Notes under the pieces: generated by a model
The model's input: only the letters and a program-made list of their open reading frames with translations
What the model was told of the DNA's origin: nothing
Databases searched by the model: none
In this document: in pieces, positions 38,357 to 47,064 of the stretch
Layout of the letters: every line of letters begins with the position of its first letter
Position numbering within the stretch: position 1 is the first letter of the stretch
Translations under genes and position numbers: made by a program
Assembly: GCA_903859705.1 (NCBI GenBank)
Contig: CAIONQ010000017.1
Location: forward strand, 1 to 64,000
Direction of reading: 5' to 3'
DNA length: 64,000 nt
Source of the DNA: an uncultured Chthonomonas sp.
GTDB lineage: Bacteria > Armatimonadota > Chthonomonadetes > Chthonomonadales > Chthonomonadaceae

Positions 38357-39439
38357 ATGCTCGCACTGCTGTTAACACTGCCAGTACTTTATGCTGCTGC
38401 AGCCACCACACTTGCTCCGGTTCATGATTCCGGGCATGGTATTACCCATGAACGGATTTTTGGGCCCGAAATTAAGACCGGAGATTACAAGCATCCTGCG
38501 TCGATGGCGGAGCTGGCAAACGGGGATCTGTACCTAGTGTATTACGGTGGCAAAGGAGAGTACGCACCGGGAACGGGTGTATTTGGGTCCCGGCTTCGCA
38601 AGGGTTCCAAAACGTGGACCTACCCGCGAATGATAGCGCAGGATCCATTCCGATCTGTTGGCAATGGTGTTATCTGGCAGGGGCCCGATGGTCTCGTATG
38701 GTTGTTTTATGTAGTACGCTGGGGCGAAACGTGGTCCAGCTCGCGAATTCAGGCCAAAGTCTCGCACGATGGCGCAAAAACCTGGTCGGATAGCTTCGTG
38801 ATGGCAACTGATGAAGGCGACATGGTGCGTGGGCATCCTATTGTGTTAAACAACGGCGACTATTTGCTGCCTATATATAATGAGACTGGCCAGAACAAAG
38901 AACTGGTTGGCCCGGATAGTACTTCACGCTTTCTGCGCTTTGACCATAAGAAAAAGGTGTGGGTTGCGAGTGGAGAAATACGATCCGCCAAAGGCAACAT
39001 TCAGCCGGCAGTAGTTCAGTTAACGGATAGCCACCTGGTGGCATATTGCCGCCGAGGCGGCGGTTATGACCCTGTTAAGGATGGCTATATTGTTCGCTCC
39101 GAGTCTTTTGATGGCGGAAAGACCTGGGCAGAAGGGCAAGATTCACAATTCCCCAATCCGAACTCTGCAGTGGACTTGTTGAAGCTAAAGAACGGCCATC
39201 TGGTGCTTACTTACAACGACAACATGAACGACCGTTTTCCAATGACAGTAGCTCTTTCCACGGATAGCGACAAAACCTGGAAGTACAAGCGAAACATCGC
39301 AATTGGCAACCACGATTACGCTTATCCATTTTCGTTCCAGAGTAAAGATGGCAAAATCCACATCGTATACACATCGTATGGCAGAACAATTATTAACCAC
39401 GTAGTGCTAACCGAAGAATGGATAAAGAACGGGAAATAA
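38357..39439 (+). CDS. secreted BNR-repeat sialidase-like protein
   Basis: This is a 360-aa six-bladed beta-propeller candidate. Three Asp-box motifs are visible: SHDGAKTW, SFDGGKTW and STDSDKTW. A short signal peptide (MLALLLTLPVLYAAA) precedes them. Such proteins include exo-alpha-sialidases and many related exoglycosidases or lyases. I could not trace the full sialidase arginine triad, so true sialidase activity is uncertain. ATG 38357 is chosen because GGAAGGA lies 7 nt before it; an in-frame GTG at 38300 would add 19 non-hydrophobic residues. It is transcribed away from the GxGYxYP gene and ends at a shared hairpin. Confidence 0.82.
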   Translation: MLALLLTLPVLYAAAATTLAPVHDSGHGITHERIFGPEIKTGDYKHPASMAELANGDLYLVYYGGKGEYAPGTGVFGSRLRKGSKTWTYPRMIAQDPFRSVGNGVIWQGPDGLVWLFYVVRWGETWSSSRIQAKVSHDGAKTWSDSFVMATDEGDMVRGHPIVLNNGDYLLPIYNETGQNKELVGPDSTSRFLRFDHKKKVWVASGEIRSAKGNIQPAVVQLTDSHLVAYCRRGGGYDPVKDGYIVRSESFDGGKTWAEGQDSQFPNPNSAVDLLKLKNGHLVLTYNDNMNDRFPMTVALSTDSDKTWKYKRNIAIGNHDYAYPFSFQSKDGKIHIVYTSYGRTIINHVVLTEEWIKNGK

Positions 39440-39457
39440 GCCCGTTTCTCAACCAAG

Positions 39458-39500
39458 AAAAGGGTCCCTAAGGCTCATCATGAACCATAGGGACCCTTTT
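39458..39500. terminator. bidirectional terminator between BNR and SDR genes
   Basis: A perfect 13-bp inverted repeat (39458-39470 with 39488-39500, 17-nt loop) has A4 at one edge and a T-run at the other, so it can terminate both convergent genes. Confidence 0.92.
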
Positions 39501-39526
39501 TGTTTCTTTGAACGCTACACCGCTGC

Positions 39527-40303
39527 CTATGCCGGATTTGGGCCGGACATCATTGATAATCCACCATCCATGAGCAGTGTAGAACCCGTCATTTGACGAT
39601 TACGTGGGTCACACAGATGCGCAACCTGAAAGGCAACCTCATCTGCCTGTGTCAAGATCTTAATCGGCACGCGATCCATGCTAACCTGGCGCCAAGAGGG
39701 GTTTTGCTCGAATATCCTGGCGCTTAGCCCTGCATCCACGTTCCCGGGTGCTACTTCATTAACCAGGATATTATGCGGAGCCAGATCGAGGGCCAGCACC
39801 TTAGTAAGCATGCTCAAACCGGCCTTTGTAACGCAGTAGGCTGGTATATGATCTTGAGGTGTTGAGCCTACCCAACTGCCAATAAAAACGATGCGCCCCG
39901 AGGTGCCTGTGTCTACCAGCCGTTTGCCGCCTGTTTGAGCCATAAAAAATGCGCCGTCCAGGTTTATTCGCATTTCCCGTTGCCACTGCTCAGGCGTTAG
40001 GTCACGAATTCTAACCAGAGACACTACAGCCGCATTGGGGATAATGAGATTGGGGATTCCAAGTTTGGTTTCGACATCCACATACCACGCCGAAACTGCT
40101 TCCGGGCTCGAAACATCCACCTGTGTGTAGATGGCGCGAACACCAAGTGCCAGCAGTTCGTTCAGGTAACTGGATGCTTGAGCAGTATCCAGAACATCGC
40201 CTATGGCAACATCCGCACCGTGAGAAGCAAGCTCCCTGCCAATAGCCTTACCTATATCACCCAGCCCACCACTTATCAGCGCAATACTTCCGTTAAGGTG
40301 CAT
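39527..40303 (-). CDS. SDR-family NAD(P)-dependent oxidoreductase
   Basis: This 258-aa classical short-chain dehydrogenase shows the SGGLGDIGKAIG cofactor-binding glycine motif, the IPNAAVV (NNAG-like) segment, a catalytic Ser in FIGSWVGS, and YCVTK with catalytic Tyr and Lys. The C-terminus (GSTLLMDGGLSM) is typical. It is cytoplasmic. Such enzymes oxidise or reduce sugars, polyols or acyl carriers, and the substrate is unknown. GGAGAAG precedes the ATG by 10 nt. It lies 46 bp downstream of the copper-protein gene on the same strand, without obvious functional link. Confidence 0.92.
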   Translation of the reverse strand: MHLNGSIALISGGLGDIGKAIGRELASHGADVAIGDVLDTAQASSYLNELLALGVRAIYTQVDVSSPEAVSAWYVDVETKLGIPNLIIPNAAVVSLVRIRDLTPEQWQREMRINLDGAFFMAQTGGKRLVDTGTSGRIVFIGSWVGSTPQDHIPAYCVTKAGLSMLTKVLALDLAPHNILVNEVAPGNVDAGLSARIFEQNPSWRQVSMDRVPIKILTQADEVAFQVAHLCDPRNRQMTGSTLLMDGGLSMMSGPNPA

Positions 40304-40349
40304 CTATGCTGAACTTCTCCATTTCCTACTAACGCTGAATTCCTGACGA

Positions 40350-40760
40350 TTACTGAGCGATCATGGCGCGGCAGGCTTTGCTACACTCCTCACAGGCCTT
40401 CTTACATGCAGCCATTTGAGGCATGCCCTGGCTCTTGCCGCACTCTTTACCGCATGCATCGCAGGCTGCTGCGCATGCCTTGCATATCTCTACAGACATC
40501 GGGCCTTTGCGCGCACAGATTTTAGCTGCAAGAGCGCAGATATCGTGGCAATCGGCAGATAGTTTTGCCGATTTTGCATGTTCTTTATTGCCTGCTTTAA
40601 CCATGGCAGTGCAGTGTTTGTTACACTCCAGGCAAGCTTCTTCGCAGGCTTTGCATGCTGCTGCGCACTTCTTCTGAAGATCTGCTCCCGGGGCAGCGTG
40701 CGCTGGGAAGATACAAAACAGTGCAGCAGCCGCGCAGAGCAAAGCAATAATGGATTTCAT
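40350..40760 (-). CDS. exported Cys-rich four-helix copper-storage-like protein (Csp family)
   Basis: The 136-aa product has a signal peptide (MKSIIALLCAAAALFCIFPAHA). The mature part contains 18 cysteines arranged as CxxxC and CxxC pairs along predicted helices, for example KKCAAACKACEEACLECNKHC and ACDACGKECG. This matches four-helix-bundle Csp proteins, which store many Cu(I) ions on inward-facing thiolates. Export resembles Csp1 of methanotrophs. I set the start at ATG 40760, with AAAGGA 8 nt upstream; the longer ATG at 40814 adds 18 unlikely residues. Copper supply, storage or detoxification in the periplasm is the likely role. Confidence 0.85.
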   Translation of the reverse strand: MKSIIALLCAAAALFCIFPAHAAPGADLQKKCAAACKACEEACLECNKHCTAMVKAGNKEHAKSAKLSADCHDICALAAKICARKGPMSVEICKACAAACDACGKECGKSQGMPQMAACKKACEECSKACRAMIAQ

Positions 40761-41091
40761 ACCAGAGTTCCTTTCGGCCGGAGCACCAATAATTCTTAGT
40801 GGGTTGCTCCGCATAATTGATCATGATCGAGCTTTTGTGGCCTCAATCCACAATGCGAAGTTTCCCGTATGCAGTAGGTATTTCCTGCGCAAAGGTCAAC
40901 TTTGCGCCATGTGTGCGTTGCGAGGTTAGCGAAGAAGGAAAAATACGCCGTTAAGAGGATGATTGGCTCCTGTAGTACCGCTAAAATCAGATTGGATTGA
41001 CGCTGTTTCTTGATCACGTTAGCATTCACCTCATGATCGCTACGTTTCTGGTTTGCTGCAGCTGGCGGTGATGCCGGCGGGAGGCTAATCG
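40761..41091. promoter_or_regulatory. divergent intergenic region with a perfect dyad
   Basis: This 331-bp stretch separates the Csp gene from the TIM-barrel gene and holds no convincing ORF. Its main feature is a perfect 8-bp inverted repeat GCGCAAAG-GTCAA-CTTTGCGC at 40887-40907, about 125 bp upstream of the Csp start. It embeds TTGACC on the minus strand, which could be a -35 box under a repressor site. GATCATGATC is another small palindrome at about 40821-40830. No known copper operator is recognised. Confidence 0.4.
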
Positions 41092-42009
41092 ATGAATTCC
41101 CAGTTTCCACGAACGATGGTTGGAGGCGTTTCCCTTCCCAGATTGATCTGTGGCAGCAACTGGATGCTCGGATACTCACACACGAGCGCAGCAAAAGACA
41201 GGTTTATAAGAGAGCTTTTCGATACACCCCACAAAATTGCCGATACCGTTGAAGTATTTGCAAAAGCGGGTTGCAATGCGTTTATGAGCCCGTTAAATGA
41301 GTTTATTGCATCTGCACTGGATGAAGTTGAGCAGAGAACCGGTGTGGAGATGATATGGATCGTTACTCCAGGCAACTACGAAGGTGATGGAATGGATGCC
41401 TGGAAGGCGGCAGTAGAAAAAGCACGCAGACTGGGGGCAAAGTTTTGTTTCCCCCATCAATGTGTCACAGACCCACGTATAGATAGAGTAAATCGATGCC
41501 TGGCACCCGATTTGCGTGAATGCCTGCGAATTGTGCGAGAAGCAGGATTGATACCGGGATTGAGCACGCATATGCCAGAAGCGATTACCTGCAGCGATGC
41601 AAGCGGGGCAGATGTGGAAACTTACATCCAGCCATACAATGCCGCGGGTTTTCTGTGCCAGATTGAAACAGACTGGCTACAGCGCGTTATTCATGGAGCG
41701 CGCAAACCGGTGATGACCATAAAGCCACTGGCTGCGGGCAGATTGCTGCCCCCAACCGGGTTGAATTTTGTGTGGAACACGTTGAGAGATTGCGATATGG
41801 TCACGATTGGTACCATGAGCCCATATGAGGCGGAGGAAGCCATAGAGATTAGTTTGTCATGTCTCGAGCGCAGAAACGCCACCATTGAACTCCAGATAAC
41901 ACGCAGCAAACTAAGCCTTGGAATTACCGAACCCCTGCCAAGATTTCCAGAGATGGTATCAGCAGCAGGTCCAGACCCATCATTTACGCTGGGTGAAGGC
42001 GGGGACTGA
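41092..42009 (+). CDS. TIM-barrel protein of unknown function (aldo/keto-reductase-like in outline)
   Basis: The 305-aa cytoplasmic protein has alternating strands and helices consistent with a beta/alpha barrel: LPRLICGSNWMLGYSH, GCNAFMSPLNEF, MIWIVTPGNYEG, KFCFPHQCVTDPRID, IPGLSTHMPEAI, PVMTIKPLAAGRL, and DMVTIGTMSPYEAEE. The last segments recall aldo/keto-reductase-like barrels, but I do not see the complete Asp-Tyr-Lys-His tetrad, so the chemistry is open. GGGAGG precedes the ATG. Its last 26 nt overlap the end of the zincin gene on the opposite strand. Confidence 0.65.
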   Translation: MNSQFPRTMVGGVSLPRLICGSNWMLGYSHTSAAKDRFIRELFDTPHKIADTVEVFAKAGCNAFMSPLNEFIASALDEVEQRTGVEMIWIVTPGNYEGDGMDAWKAAVEKARRLGAKFCFPHQCVTDPRIDRVNRCLAPDLRECLRIVREAGLIPGLSTHMPEAITCSDASGADVETYIQPYNAAGFLCQIETDWLQRVIHGARKPVMTIKPLAAGRLLPPTGLNFVWNTLRDCDMVTIGTMSPYEAEEAIEISLSCLERRNATIELQITRSKLSLGITEPLPRFPEMVSAAGPDPSFTLGEGGD

Positions 42010-43204
42010 ACAGGACAACAGATCCTGGTGGATACCTGAGATACCGGCCCGCTTGTACTGGGGTCGGTTCTCTTTTTGTCTCGGTGTAAATCGAACCACC
42101 GAACTGGAAATAGATAGTGCTGTCCGGCTTACACGAGGGGTGGTGCGGATCTATCGATGACACAAGCAGCCAGCATCCATTTGTACCATGGAATAGTAAC
42201 TGCCCCGCAGGTATCACCGGATCTACTAGGCGGCCATTTTCAGTTGCGCCTTGATCAAGGCTGAGCGTAGACCGCGTGGAAAAGCGAACCGAGCTACGTT
42301 CAGGAAATAGCGCGTAACACCCTGCGGGTACTTCAATTATTCTTCGTGGATCCGCAGGTGTTACAATTGTGCCGCCATCCGGGAACACGACGAGGTCACC
42401 TTCCCTATATTTAGGTGGCCGCATGCTAAATGGTGATTGGGGCAAAAGTCGAAAAAAGTTCAAGTTAAAATCGGGCGAAATTTCCGAGAGGTAGGAAGTC
42501 AGCAGTTCTACCTTACTTCGTAGCACGGCGTGCTTATCAACGGAACGCCACCAATCGTCGTCACCGGAGAACATCATTTCACCAATGCATGCGATATCTT
42601 CCTGAAGATCTGATTTACCATATGGGCGAGCAAAACCTGAGGCCCGAATGCTATCATCGCCATCGCTCATGGTTACGCCAGCCCGGATGGATTCCAGCCC
42701 ACCCCTGCCATATTGAAAATCTGGCGGGTTGAGACGGATGAGCGCACGATACGGAAATCTGTGAAATCTGTCGGAAGTTATCAGGTGCGTCATTTCATGA
42801 TGCAACAGGCGCGCAATATAGCTATCTGTGCATCCAGAAGTTCTAAGACAGATGCTGCCTACCGATAAGTAGTTTAGCCCACCGACTTCAGTGCCATCTG
42901 CAGAAATGGAGCGTAGAAGATACACATGCTTGATTAAACGTTGGAGGAGTTCTGGAGGATACTTTCGTGCTTCCAGGCGGACGATAGAAGCGCAGCGACT
43001 CTGCTCTGAAACAGGGAGTGGCTGCGCTTCTACATGGGCAGTTAAGAACGCCGGAAACGTGTTTGCATCCGGAGCAAACCGGATATCGATATCATCTGCG
43101 AGTGCTGGAGCCAATAAACCAGAGACAAGAAACAAGAAGGCAGCTACCGCTATCATCCTACCTACTCTAGCTCTGGCAATGTGTTGGTTCTCTGGCGCAT
43201 TCAC
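41984..43204 (-). CDS. secreted putative zinc metalloprotease (HEMTH)
   Basis: This is a 406-aa exported protein. The N-terminus is Arg-rich followed by a hydrophobic signal (MIAVAAFLFLVSGLLAPALA). LLHHEMTHLI near residue 138 is a classic HExxH zinc-binding helix. A downstream glutamate in DIACIGEMMF near 210 may be the third ligand, as in gluzincin-like families. The C-terminal half (RLLPQSPFSM onward) is beta-rich and lacks an obvious domain. I recognise no specific family. GTG 43204 has no Shine-Dalgarno; ATG 43156 is an alternative that keeps the signal peptide. It follows the small secreted gene by 8 bp. Confidence 0.65.
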   Translation of the reverse strand: MNAPENQHIARARVGRMIAVAAFLFLVSGLLAPALADDIDIRFAPDANTFPAFLTAHVEAQPLPVSEQSRCASIVRLEARKYPPELLQRLIKHVYLLRSISADGTEVGGLNYLSVGSICLRTSGCTDSYIARLLHHEMTHLITSDRFHRFPYRALIRLNPPDFQYGRGGLESIRAGVTMSDGDDSIRASGFARPYGKSDLQEDIACIGEMMFSGDDDWWRSVDKHAVLRSKVELLTSYLSEISPDFNLNFFRLLPQSPFSMRPPKYREGDLVVFPDGGTIVTPADPRRIIEVPAGCYALFPERSSVRFSTRSTLSLDQGATENGRLVDPVIPAGQLLFHGTNGCWLLVSSIDPHHPSCKPDSTIYFQFGGSIYTETKREPTPVQAGRYLRYPPGSVVLFSPRLHPA

Positions 43205-43212
43205 AGATTGTA

Positions 43213-43794
43213 TTACTTGATGGTGGCTTCAAAGGTGCCCGCAACAAAGCTTCGCTTCATATCTGGCACACAGAGATAGATTTCTCCAGGGAGTTTGCCG
43301 TTGGTAACATGCCCAAATCTGAGTTGGATAACGTAGCCGCCTGTCCATGTTTTTGTTTTAGGCAGATCTTTCCCGCCTTCTTTCCAACTCATGTATACAT
43401 GGGGCATATTTTTTACTGCCTCTGTATCCTCGGTATCTATATTCAGGAAGTGCCCTTCCAGCCTGGATATTTCCGGTGCAAACAGAAACAGCTTCCACTC
43501 AAGATCTGCAAAAAATCCAGATCCCTGCCGCATAGTGAGGGTACCCTGCTGAATTTCGGCTCGCTGAATAGTGAACGCGTTGCCGTGGATTTTGCCAGTT
43601 GCTTTCGTCTTTGGGATTGCAACATCGGTAAGCTCTTCCAGCCAGGTTGCTTCCTTCTTGGTATCGGCGGGGCTGGTTGTCGATTTTTCGGTGCTGCTTG
43701 TGGCCTGCGCATGAGAAACCGAAGAAGTACAAACGCATGCCATCAGAGATGCGGCAAAAAGCACACGAGCTGCAAACCGGGAGCAGTAAGCCAT
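43213..43794 (-). CDS. small secreted protein of unknown function
   Basis: The 193-aa product has a signal peptide ending near SHAQA and a Ser/Thr/Lys-rich linker. A beta-rich domain follows: ATGKIHGNAFTIQRAEIQQGTLTMRQG, then LEWKLFLFAPEISRLEGHFLNI and GGYVIQLRFGHVTNGKLPGEIYLCVPD. The pattern suggests a compact beta-sandwich, but no catalytic residues or family are recognised. AGGAG lies 10 nt before the ATG. It is followed after 8 bp by the zincin gene; the pair may be co-expressed, so an inhibitor, substrate or partner role is imaginable but unsupported. Confidence 0.6.
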   Translation of the reverse strand: MAYCSRFAARVLFAASLMACVCTSSVSHAQATSSTEKSTTSPADTKKEATWLEELTDVAIPKTKATGKIHGNAFTIQRAEIQQGTLTMRQGSGFFADLEWKLFLFAPEISRLEGHFLNIDTEDTEAVKNMPHVYMSWKEGGKDLPKTKTWTGGYVIQLRFGHVTNGKLPGEIYLCVPDMKRSFVAGTFEATIK

Positions 43795-43875
43795 GCTGAG
43801 TGATCTCCTGTGATATCGAGCCGTATAGTTGTTGCTTTGGGTGAAATCGTGTTGCCGCTGGCAACCAAAACGCCA

Positions 43876-43908
43876 AACGGCTGTCCGAAGAGCGCTCGGA
43901 CAGCCGTT
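43876..43908 (-). terminator. terminator of the pnt operon
   Basis: A perfect 13-bp inverted repeat (43876-43888 with 43896-43908, 7-nt loop) lies 28 bp after the pntB stop. On the minus strand it runs into a moderately T-rich stretch. It separates pnt from the small secreted gene transcribed in the same direction. Confidence 0.8.
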
Positions 43909-43935
43909 CGAATATGACCAGATTGGATCTAGGCG

Positions 43936-45348
43936 TTAATCGTTGTTGGAGGCAAGCTCCTTAACCATCTCGCCAACAAACCCCTTAGCATCTCCGAATA
44001 GCATGAGCGTCTTGTCCATATAATATAGCTCATTATCGATGCCAGCGAATCCAGACGACATACTTCTTTTGATTACCATAACCGTACGTGCTTTATCGCA
44101 ATCAATAATTGGCATGCCATATATTGGGCTGCTCTTATCGTGGCGCGCTGCCGGATTCGTAACGTCATTGGCACCTATGATCAACACCACATCTGTGTGG
44201 CTCATTTCCGGGTTAACGTCTTCCATTTCGGATAGACGATCGTACGGGATATCGGCCTCTGCAAGCAGTACGTTCATGTGCCCAGGCATTCGGCCCGCAA
44301 CCGGGTGAATGCCGAACCGAACTTCTACGCCTCGCTTCGTCAATTGGTCGTATAGTTCCCGAACCTTGTGCTGCGCCTGCGCAACTGCCATGCCATACCC
44401 GGGAACAATCACCACAGTACTGGCTGAACCCAGGATTTGTGCTGCTTCTTCTGCCTGTGCGCTGCGAACATTGCGCTTCTCCTGTGCTGCGGCAGCGCCC
44501 GTAGGAGCCTGACCAAAAGCTCCAAACAAGACGTTTATGAACGACCGGTTCATAGCCTTGCACATGATTATAGAGAGAATAAAGCCAGAAGACCCATCCA
44601 GAGCACCTGCAATGATCAGCAGTTTATTATCGAGAACAAAGCCCATAGCAGATGCGGACATACCTGCATACGAGTTAAGGAGCGAGATGACTGTAGGCAT
44701 ATCTGCACCACCAATTGGTATGATGAGAAGAATGCCAAACAGCAGGGCCAGAACAACCAGAGCTGGAAATAGAACCGATTTTGTTGGATCAACAACCAGC
44801 GAAACACCAACGAATATGGCTGCAACCAGCAGCATAAGGTTGATGAAGTTCTGCCCCTTGTACACAAGTGGCCTCGAAGGAAGAATTTCCTGAAGCTTGC
44901 CAAACGCCATTAAGCTACCAGTAAAGGTTAGGAAGCCAAGAAGCACTTCCAACGCCAGTACGCCCATCTTAAAGGCGGTAAGGTGTGTTGTTGCATGCAG
45001 AGAAGTGAAGTATTCGGCAGTACCAACGCAACCAACCGCCAACCCGCCAAAGGCGTGCGAAAGTGCAGTTCGTTGCGGAACCGCAGTCATGGGCATTAGC
45101 ATTGCAAGCGGAACGCCTACTGCTGTACCTACCAGAATGCAGATAATAATCCACTGGAATGTCTGAATTTCCGGCATACGCAATGTGCCGAGGATGGCAA
45201 TTGCCATACCAATTTCACCTACAAGCACTCCTTTGCGCGAGGTAGTTGGTGCACTGAGCCATTTCAGCGAAAGTATGAATAGTGCAGACGCGATCAGATA
45301 ACAGATCTGCGTCTCCAGTGGGACGCTCTCAATGAGATCGGGATGCAT
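43936..45348 (-). CDS. pntB: NAD(P) transhydrogenase subunit beta
   Basis: PntB forms the proton channel (domain II) and NADP(H)-binding domain III of the proton-translocating transhydrogenase, which drives hydride transfer from NADH to NADP+. The 470-aa sequence has about nine N-terminal transmembrane helices. The domain III part has VVIVPGYGMAVAQAQ with the NADP-binding glycines, HPVAGRMPGHMNVLLAEA, and NPAARHDKSSPIYGMPI. Its ATG lies within the last 20 nt of pntAB, indicating translational coupling. It is the last gene of the operon. Confidence 0.97.
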   Translation of the reverse strand: MHPDLIESVPLETQICYLIASALFILSLKWLSAPTTSRKGVLVGEIGMAIAILGTLRMPEIQTFQWIIICILVGTAVGVPLAMLMPMTAVPQRTALSHAFGGLAVGCVGTAEYFTSLHATTHLTAFKMGVLALEVLLGFLTFTGSLMAFGKLQEILPSRPLVYKGQNFINLMLLVAAIFVGVSLVVDPTKSVLFPALVVLALLFGILLIIPIGGADMPTVISLLNSYAGMSASAMGFVLDNKLLIIAGALDGSSGFILSIIMCKAMNRSFINVLFGAFGQAPTGAAAAQEKRNVRSAQAEEAAQILGSASTVVIVPGYGMAVAQAQHKVRELYDQLTKRGVEVRFGIHPVAGRMPGHMNVLLAEADIPYDRLSEMEDVNPEMSHTDVVLIIGANDVTNPAARHDKSSPIYGMPIIDCDKARTVMVIKRSMSSGFAGIDNELYYMDKTLMLFGDAKGFVGEMVKELASNND

Positions 45349-45634
45349 CGTCTGTCTTCCGTTTCTTAAACATGCGGAGCATTCTGTCTGTAATTAGAAA
45401 TCCGCTGATGACATTGATGGTGGAAGCGGTTACTGCTACTGCTCCGAGTATCGTGCTCAAACTGTCTTTCTGAGAACCGAGAACAACGATGGAGCCTACA
45501 AGGCTGATGGCAGAAATAGCATTGGTAAGCGACATCAGCGGTGTATGTAACAGAGGCGATACCCGGCGAATTACCTCGAAACCGAGAAATGTCGCGAGTA
45601 AGAAGACGTACAAGTTAGGCATTAATGAAGACAT
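45329..45634 (-). CDS. pntAB: NAD(P) transhydrogenase subunit alpha, membrane part
   Basis: This 101-aa protein supplies the transmembrane helices of the split alpha subunit. Three hydrophobic segments are visible (LYVFLLATFLGFEVI, AISAISLVGSIVVLG, GAVAVTASTINVISGFLI). RRVSPLLHTPLMSLTNAISA is the conserved loop. A split alpha subunit is usual in many bacteria, such as Rhodospirillum. It overlaps pntB by 20 nt and lies 39 bp after pntAA. Confidence 0.96.
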   Translation of the reverse strand: MSSLMPNLYVFLLATFLGFEVIRRVSPLLHTPLMSLTNAISAISLVGSIVVLGSQKDSLSTILGAVAVTASTINVISGFLITDRMLRMFKKRKTDDASRSH

Positions 45635-45673
45635 GAAGTTGACTTCTCCACTTTTCTTAGCAAGCGCCTGCTG

Positions 45674-46873
45674 CTAACCCTGCGCCTGCAGGAGATCGTT
45701 CACCCGGGTATGTACTATCTTGCCTTCCTGCGTAAGCAGGGTACCGGCAACAATCTCATCGGTTGTATCAATATTCAGCTCACCATCCTTAACAATGTTC
45801 AGCAAGAAGGTGGCTATGTTCTTCGCGTAGAGTTGACTGGCATGAAACGCCAGGCTTGAGGGAATGTTGAGCGGCCCAATCACTTTTACGCCGTTCACTT
45901 CTACTGTTTGCCCGGGAACTGTAGCCTCGCAGTTACCACCGCGTTCTGCGGCGATATCTACAACCACAGAGCCGGGTGCCATATGCTCAACCATCTCTCG
46001 CGTTATTAAGATGGGTGCTTTCTGCCCTGGGACTGCTGCAGTTGTGATCACAACATCACTTTCTGCTACAACGCCGGCCATAAGCTCCGCCTGTTTCTTA
46101 TAGAATTCCGGGCCAAGGGCTTTCGCGTATCCACCGGCATCCTGTGCGCTTTCTGTTGCAACTTCCAGTTGAACAAATCTGGCACCAAGGCTCTCTACCT
46201 GTTCCTTTGCTGCTGGCCGAACATCGTATGCACTAACCACAGCACCCAGGCGCCTAGCCGTAGCAATAGCCTGAAGGCCAGCAACGCCGGCACCTACGAT
46301 GAAAACACGAGCGGGAGTGATTGTTCCGGCTGCAGTCATCATCATCGGAAATATCTTCTTCAATGTGTCTGCAGCCATAATCACCGATTTGTAACCGGCG
46401 AGGTTTGCCTGTGAGGAAAGAACGTCCATTGCCTGTGCCCGCGTAATTCTCGGCACAAGGTCTAATGCAAAGGTAACAAGTCCCCTGGCTGCGGCTTCCT
46501 TGCACGCCTCAGGAGACGAAAGAGCCTCCGCTACACCGATAATAACCTGCCCAGGCTTTGACAGATTAAGATCCTGTTGCCAGCTCTCCCCTGCCGCACC
46601 CAGACTTCGGACTTGAAGTATGACATCGGCTTTCGCGAACACTTCGGCTCTATCAGAGAAAACTGATGCACCTGCAGCAACATAAGCCTGGTCTCCAAAA
46701 CCGGCTGAAGTCCCTGCACCACTTGCAACAGCTATCTCCAGTTTCGCCTTTTTGAGTAAGGCGACTGTCGTAGGGACAATCGCCGCCCGGTTCTCACCGG
46801 GATAGGTTTCTCCTGGTATTCCTATGAGCACGGCCTCTACTCCCTTCAGTGGGATTGGTCTAACAGAGAACAT
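45674..46873 (-). CDS. pntAA: NAD(P) transhydrogenase subunit alpha, NAD-binding part
   Basis: PntAA is domain I of the transhydrogenase and binds NAD(H) on the cytoplasmic face. The sequence contains IGIPGETYPGENRAA, the RITRAQAMDVLSSQANLAGYK loop, the Rossmann motif VFIVGAGVAGLQAIATAR, and AYDVRPAAKEQVESLGARF, all diagnostic. I use ATG 46873 (399 aa) since the family normally starts a few residues before the IGIP strand. GTG 46978 would add 35 residues with no recognised similarity; neither has a clear Shine-Dalgarno. It is the first gene of pntAA-pntAB-pntB and diverges from the S9 peptidase. Confidence 0.93.
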   Translation of the reverse strand: MFSVRPIPLKGVEAVLIGIPGETYPGENRAAIVPTTVALLKKAKLEIAVASGAGTSAGFGDQAYVAAGASVFSDRAEVFAKADVILQVRSLGAAGESWQQDLNLSKPGQVIIGVAEALSSPEACKEAAARGLVTFALDLVPRITRAQAMDVLSSQANLAGYKSVIMAADTLKKIFPMMMTAAGTITPARVFIVGAGVAGLQAIATARRLGAVVSAYDVRPAAKEQVESLGARFVQLEVATESAQDAGGYAKALGPEFYKKQAELMAGVVAESDVVITTAAVPGQKAPILITREMVEHMAPGSVVVDIAAERGGNCEATVPGQTVEVNGVKVIGPLNIPSSLAFHASQLYAKNIATFLLNIVKDGELNIDTTDEIVAGTLLTQEGKIVHTRVNDLLQAQG

Positions 46874-47064
46874 TGCAACACTATGCGTGATTCTCAATTT
46901 CGTATCTATCCGCGAAACAGCCGATTTTCCTTCTGGCTGTCTGGTTGCGGAATTCTGAAGGGAATTAGCCACGCTCACGCGGAATATGAGCTCGGGTTAT
47001 TCATCACACTTTTACGGGGCTGCCTACCTACGTGGTTGGCTCTTACAAAACGGTCTTCAACAAC

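Noticed and set aside
40796-41194. 132-codon minus-strand frame in the Csp/TIM-barrel intergenic region
   Set aside because: It overlaps the start of the TIM-barrel gene, has no ribosome site or domain, and its composition looks random.
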